Shown here piece after piece: positions 20,833 through 23,577 of a DNA stretch of 23,577 nt. The stretch spans positions 1-23,577 of IMG/VR virus record IMGVR_UViG_3300027734_000320. One strand, 5' to 3'. Both the position numbers and the translations under genes were made by a program. Below the pieces are notes generated by a model. It saw only the letters and a list, made by a program, of their open reading frames with translations, made no database searches and was not told where the DNA came from. Origin of the DNA: a virus. Positions within the stretch are counted from its first letter, which is position 1. The number at the start of each line of letters is the position of its first letter.

Positions 20833-21906
20833 ATGTCGGTTTCCGTCGAACTTCTCAATACTACGCTGGCCGACCTCAAGGGGCCGATGGTCAGCGCGTT
20901 CTACCAGAACGTCCCCACCTTCCGTGCCCTTGAGAAGAAGGGCCGCATCACCGCTGACGGCGGTACTCAGATCGAGCGTTCGATCATGTCCGGTTCGCCC
21001 GCTCGCGGCACCGGCATCTTCAACGGCGACGAGACGCTGGACATGACTCGGTACAAGAAGAGCCAGAAGTACCAGGTCGAGTTCCACCGCGTGGTGCTGC
21101 CGATCAACATCCCGAAGAAGGAGCTGCTCCAGAACAAGGGGCGTCTCGGCGCGATCAAGCTCATCGACACCTACCCCAAGGTGACGATGGACGGCTTCAC
21201 GGTCGACTACGAGAAGTACCTGCTCACGGGTGCGTCGTCTGGCATCGCCATCGACAGCGCGGAGCTTGCTGGCTTCACGACCTTCAACGGTCAGTTCACG
21301 GCTGGCATCGGCACTGGCGTGACGAACGGCCTGCTCGACTTCGCGGCTCCCGCGAACCAGACGCAGACTGTCCAGAACGTCGCCAAGAGCCAGGCGAACT
21401 ACCACTTCAACCAGGCGCAGCAGATCACGTCCTTCGCGACGGACGGCATCAGCAAGATCCGCAAGCTGTACCGTCAGTGCGCGCAGTACGCTGGCAAGCC
21501 GAACGGTGGCCCGGACATCATCGTGATGGACGACGACACGTTCGGTAACTACCAGAATGCAAAGCTCGACCTCGTTCGTCTCACCGCTCTGCCGGAGAAC
21601 ACGGACAAGTCGTCCAACCTCATTCAGGACGTGATCGGTGTCGGCGGCGTCTACGCCTCCAACCTGATCGACCTGACCACGGACTTCTCTGCTCCGGGCG
21701 GCAGCGAGTTCGACCCGCGTACCGGTGTTGTCTACATGATCAACACCGACTTCCTTGAGCTGATCCACGTCCAGAAGATGACGATCTCCGACTTCACCGA
21801 CCAGATCGCTCAGCAGGACGCGGTTACCGCGAAGGTCGAGCTGCACCATCAGATGGTGCTCACCAAGTTCCCCGCCCACGGCTGCATTGCCGGCGGCGCG
21901 GCTTAA
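20833..21906 (+). CDS. Major capsid protein
   Basis: The 357-aa product lies between scaffold and decoration-like genes, as major capsid proteins do. The N-terminus (VSVELLNTTLADLKGPMVSA) and the segment YKKSQKYQVEFHRVVLPINI look like the N-arm and the extended loop strands. DIIVMDDDTFGNYQNAKLDL and GVVYMINTDFLELIHVQKM fit the spine/axial regions of HK97-fold capsid proteins, and the end HQMVLTKFPAHGCIAGGAA is typical. There is no linked protease gene in view, so assembly is likely protease-independent or uses an enzyme outside the window. The SD (AGGAG) can be hidden in the leader hairpin. HK97 fold is inferred from pattern, not structure. Confidence 0.85.
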   Translation: MSVSVELLNTTLADLKGPMVSAFYQNVPTFRALEKKGRITADGGTQIERSIMSGSPARGTGIFNGDETLDMTRYKKSQKYQVEFHRVVLPINIPKKELLQNKGRLGAIKLIDTYPKVTMDGFTVDYEKYLLTGASSGIAIDSAELAGFTTFNGQFTAGIGTGVTNGLLDFAAPANQTQTVQNVAKSQANYHFNQAQQITSFATDGISKIRKLYRQCAQYAGKPNGGPDIIVMDDDTFGNYQNAKLDLVRLTALPENTDKSSNLIQDVIGVGGVYASNLIDLTTDFSAPGGSEFDPRTGVVYMINTDFLELIHVQKMTISDFTDQIAQQDAVTAKVELHHQMVLTKFPAHGCIAGGAA

Positions 21907-21923
21907 TAAAGGAGGACTGAAAC

Positions 21924-22409
21924 ATGCTTCCCGAATTTACCGCTGATGCGGTGACTGCGACCAGCACCACCGCTCTCTACAAGCTCGGCTACAAGGTCGT
22001 CACCCGTGACGCCGTGTACGGCACGAAGTTCTGGCGCTACGTCCTGAACAGCGAGGCTTCCACCGCGTTTGCGGCTGGCACCGTCGTGCAGCGCAAGGCG
22101 ACCACGGTGTCCTCTGGTACGGGTATCGTGTGCGTTACTGCCAAGACCCCGCGCTACAAGGTGCTGGGTGTTTCGCAGAACGCTATCGCCGCTGGCTCCT
22201 ACGGCTTCATCCTCTGTGAGGGTGTTGGCACCGTTCTGTGCGACGGGTCGGTCACGGCTGACTCCACGCTCATCACCGACGCCACGTCTGGCCGCACCAA
22301 GAATGCGACCCTGACCAACGCCGATGAAGTGGCTGGCGCGATTGCCATCGCTCTCGCGGACGATGGCGCGGCTGGCTCGACCACCACGGCGTACGTCAGC
22401 GTTCCCTAG
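21924..22409 (+). CDS. Head decoration-like protein, 161 aa
   Basis: The product follows the capsid gene by 17 bases, with a strong SD (GGAGG, seven bases before the ATG). It is a Thr/Ala/Val/Gly-rich small beta protein (TTALYKLGYKVVTRDAVYGT, CVTAKTPRYKVLGVSQNAIA, SYGFILCEGVGTVLCDGSVT, NADEVAGAIAIALADDGAAG). This plan fits DUF2190-type or lambda gpD-like proteins that clamp the expanded capsid. No sequence motif proves the family; position and form carry the call. A hairpin overlaps the stop codon. Confidence 0.7.
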   Translation: MLPEFTADAVTATSTTALYKLGYKVVTRDAVYGTKFWRYVLNSEASTAFAAGTVVQRKATTVSSGTGIVCVTAKTPRYKVLGVSQNAIAAGSYGFILCEGVGTVLCDGSVTADSTLITDATSGRTKNATLTNADEVAGAIAIALADDGAAGSTTTAYVSVP

Positions 22410-22421
22410 TCCTAACTAGGG
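22404..22421 (+). terminator. Hairpin at the end of the decoration gene
   Basis: CCCTAGT (22404-22410) pairs with ACTAGGG (22415-22421) around a CCTA loop. The TAG stop lies in the left arm. No U-run follows, so on its own it may protect the mRNA end or tune read-through rather than terminate. Confidence 0.5.
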
Positions 22422-22429
22422 CGACACAG

Positions 22430-22463
22430 GCCGGTGGCAGGGGTATATGCTCCTGTCACCGGC
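22430..22463 (+). terminator. Strong 12-bp hairpin before the next gene
   Basis: GCCGGTGGCAGG (22430-22441) pairs with CCTGTCACCGGC (22452-22463) with one G-U pair and a ten-base loop. It ends eight bases before the AGGAGG SD of the next gene. Only TTCGT follows, so it is a weak terminator, an attenuator or an RNase-processing site separating the highly expressed capsid and decoration genes from the downstream genes. Confidence 0.55.
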
Positions 22464-22482
22464 TTCGTGCTAGGAGGTCAAC

Positions 22483-23577
22483 ATGAACAAGAAAGACTGG
22501 CGCGACAGGCTGCTTACCGTGCGGGCGTGGAACGCCGACACGACCAAGGGCTTCTCGTCCGAGCTTGACGACGTGTTGAACCTCGCACTCCAGCGCATCG
22601 CGTCGGACGTGCCTGCTGCTGTCATCCCTGACGTTGACCATGTGGTGGTCAACAAGGACTTCACGCAGGCAGACTTCGGTCGCGGAGTGTCGTCTACGAC
22701 TGACTCGTACGTCATGTCGTTCGGTCTTGGTGTTGGCCTCAACATGGTTCCGGAGACTGACGGAACGTGGAACGGCATCTACCACATCGAGTTTCAGGAC
22801 GCGAAGGGCGTGTGGCATCGTCGCCAGTGCCGTGAGTTCTGGCTTGAGACGGTGAAATTGACGCACCTGAACCAGTACCTCGTGAGCCTTGATCGTCCGC
22901 TGCAAAGCACGATCCTTCCGATCACGAACGTGACCTTCCGGCTGTACCAGCCCGACTTCTTCTTTGCTGACGACGTGATGGAACTTGTGGATGGTGGCAT
23001 CCACGACCCGAACGTCTCGCAGATCATCTGCCTTCCGCAGTCGTTCGCCTCCTACATGGAGCACGACAACATCCGAGGCAACGTCATCGGGCGTCCGCAG
23101 TACTGCGCTCGTGGCAAGCACTTCCAGATCGACGCTCCGGTCAAGTCTGCACTGACTGCGCTTGGCGAGCAGGGAACGTGGGTCGGCCCTGAACCCATCG
23201 GGTCGTTTGAGTACGTCTTCACCTACTGCTGGGGCAAGCGCGACGCAGAGTTCAGCAGCAACAACGGTACGCCGCTTCCGATGTGGGAGAGCGCACCGTC
23301 GCCTGTGAGCAGCGTGGCTACGGTCGGAACGTACCCTGGCCCGTCTGTGGTGCTGACGCTTCCAGAGATCGACTGGCAGTTGAACTTCGGAGACAGCGCC
23401 TCGCTGCGCTACAGCCGAAGCGGAATCTACAAGCGCATCTACCGTCGCCGTAGCGTGACCGGTGCTAGCCCGTCGCATCCGACCATCGAGGCTGGAAGCA
23501 TCTTCCAGTACCTTGCCGACATCGACGGCGTGACCACGACGTACACGGACAACGGTTCGGTCATCCCTGACTACTAC
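22483..23577 (+). CDS. Head/neck-region structural protein, 3'-truncated by window end
   Basis: The frame opens at an ATG five bases after AGGAGG and stays open for 365 codons to the last base, so the end is missing. The N-terminus (NKKDWRDRLLTVRAWNADTT, then LDDVLNLALQRIASDVPAAV) resembles the helical start of small head-to-tail adaptor or tail-tube-like proteins. The rest is mixed, with many Trp/Tyr/Phe residues (FEYVFTYCWGKRDAEF, YSRSGIYKRIYRRRS, then TDNGSVIPDYY), suggesting a beta-rich virion protein. Following capsid and decoration genes, a neck, adaptor or tail-tube-type component is likely. I cannot assign a family. Confidence 0.72.
   Translation, partial: MNKKDWRDRLLTVRAWNADTTKGFSSELDDVLNLALQRIASDVPAAVIPDVDHVVVNKDFTQADFGRGVSSTTDSYVMSFGLGVGLNMVPETDGTWNGIYHIEFQDAKGVWHRRQCREFWLETVKLTHLNQYLVSLDRPLQSTILPITNVTFRLYQPDFFFADDVMELVDGGIHDPNVSQIICLPQSFASYMEHDNIRGNVIGRPQYCARGKHFQIDAPVKSALTALGEQGTWVGPEPIGSFEYVFTYCWGKRDAEFSSNNGTPLPMWESAPSPVSSVATVGTYPGPSVVLTLPEIDWQLNFGDSASLRYSRSGIYKRIYRRRSVTGASPSHPTIEAGSIFQYLADIDGVTTTYTDNGSVIPDYY

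Noticed and set aside
20818-21879. Minus-strand open frame of 353 codons opposite the capsid gene
   Set aside because: Antisense shadow of a well-placed major capsid gene with a good SD.
22456-23478. Minus-strand open frame of 340 codons opposite the last gene
   Set aside because: The plus frame has a strong SD, is open to the window end and fits the late operon; the minus frame does not.
1-23577. tRNA genes, CRISPR arrays, insertion sequences, terminal repeats
   Set aside because: No cloverleaf-like segment, regular spacer array, transposase or matching window ends were seen when reading both strands.

Overview
This window is a high-GC (by eye near 60%) piece of a tailed double-stranded DNA phage (Caudoviricetes). 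It carries a large terminase subunit, portal, scaffold-like protein, major capsid protein, tail-fibre/adhesin genes, a lysis cassette and a phage replication/recombination set. Genes are tightly packed with ATGA, TGATG, GTGA and TTGA overlaps, and most starts have a clear Shine-Dalgarno (SD) sequence. I see no integrase, attachment site, tRNA, rRNA, CRISPR array or insertion sequence. The sequence does not identify the host beyond suggesting a GC-rich bacterium.

Layout, in five strand blocks. (1) 2-1375, plus: two small unknown genes, a dCMP-deaminase-family enzyme and a small 3D-domain protein, ending at a bidirectional hairpin terminator. (2) 6470-1479, minus: replication block of C5-cytosine DNA methyltransferase, RuvC-like resolvase, CHC2/Toprim primase and DUF927-type helicase. 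(3) 6592-9316, plus: recombination block of ERF annealing protein, SSB, Gp157-like protein, a small unknown gene, an excisionase-like winged-helix protein and an unusual protein with four tandem helix-turn-helix-like units. (4) 14952-9255, minus: a run of small structural/tail-fibre genes (one glycine-rich adhesin-like, one beta-helix-like), then a lysis cassette of multi-TM holin-like protein, GH46-like endolysin and a one-TM protein. (5) 15069-end, plus: a 50-aa basic protein, TerL, portal, three accessory proteins (zinc-ribbon-like, Met-rich acidic, Cys-rich HiPIP-like), scaffold, major capsid protein, a decoration-like protein and a head/neck-region gene cut by the window end.

Blocks 2 and 3 diverge from 6471-6591 and supply replication, recombination and modification. 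Blocks 4 and 5 diverge from 14953-15068 and supply host recognition, lysis, packaging and head assembly. Blocks 3 and 4 converge with a 62-bp overlap of coding ends. There is no gene-free stretch over 300 bases. The longest gaps (1376-1478, 4717-4812, 6471-6591, 14953-15068, 20680-20832) all hold repeats or hairpins, described separately.

The most interesting observations are: a U_UUU_UUU slippery heptamer with a downstream stem-loop near the end of the holin-like gene, whose -1 frame reads straight into the endolysin; a nested hairpin that would sequester the capsid gene's SD, just downstream of a promoter-like TTGACA embedded in TGACA/TGTCA dyads; a HiPIP-like cysteine protein in the head module; and the four-HTH protein.
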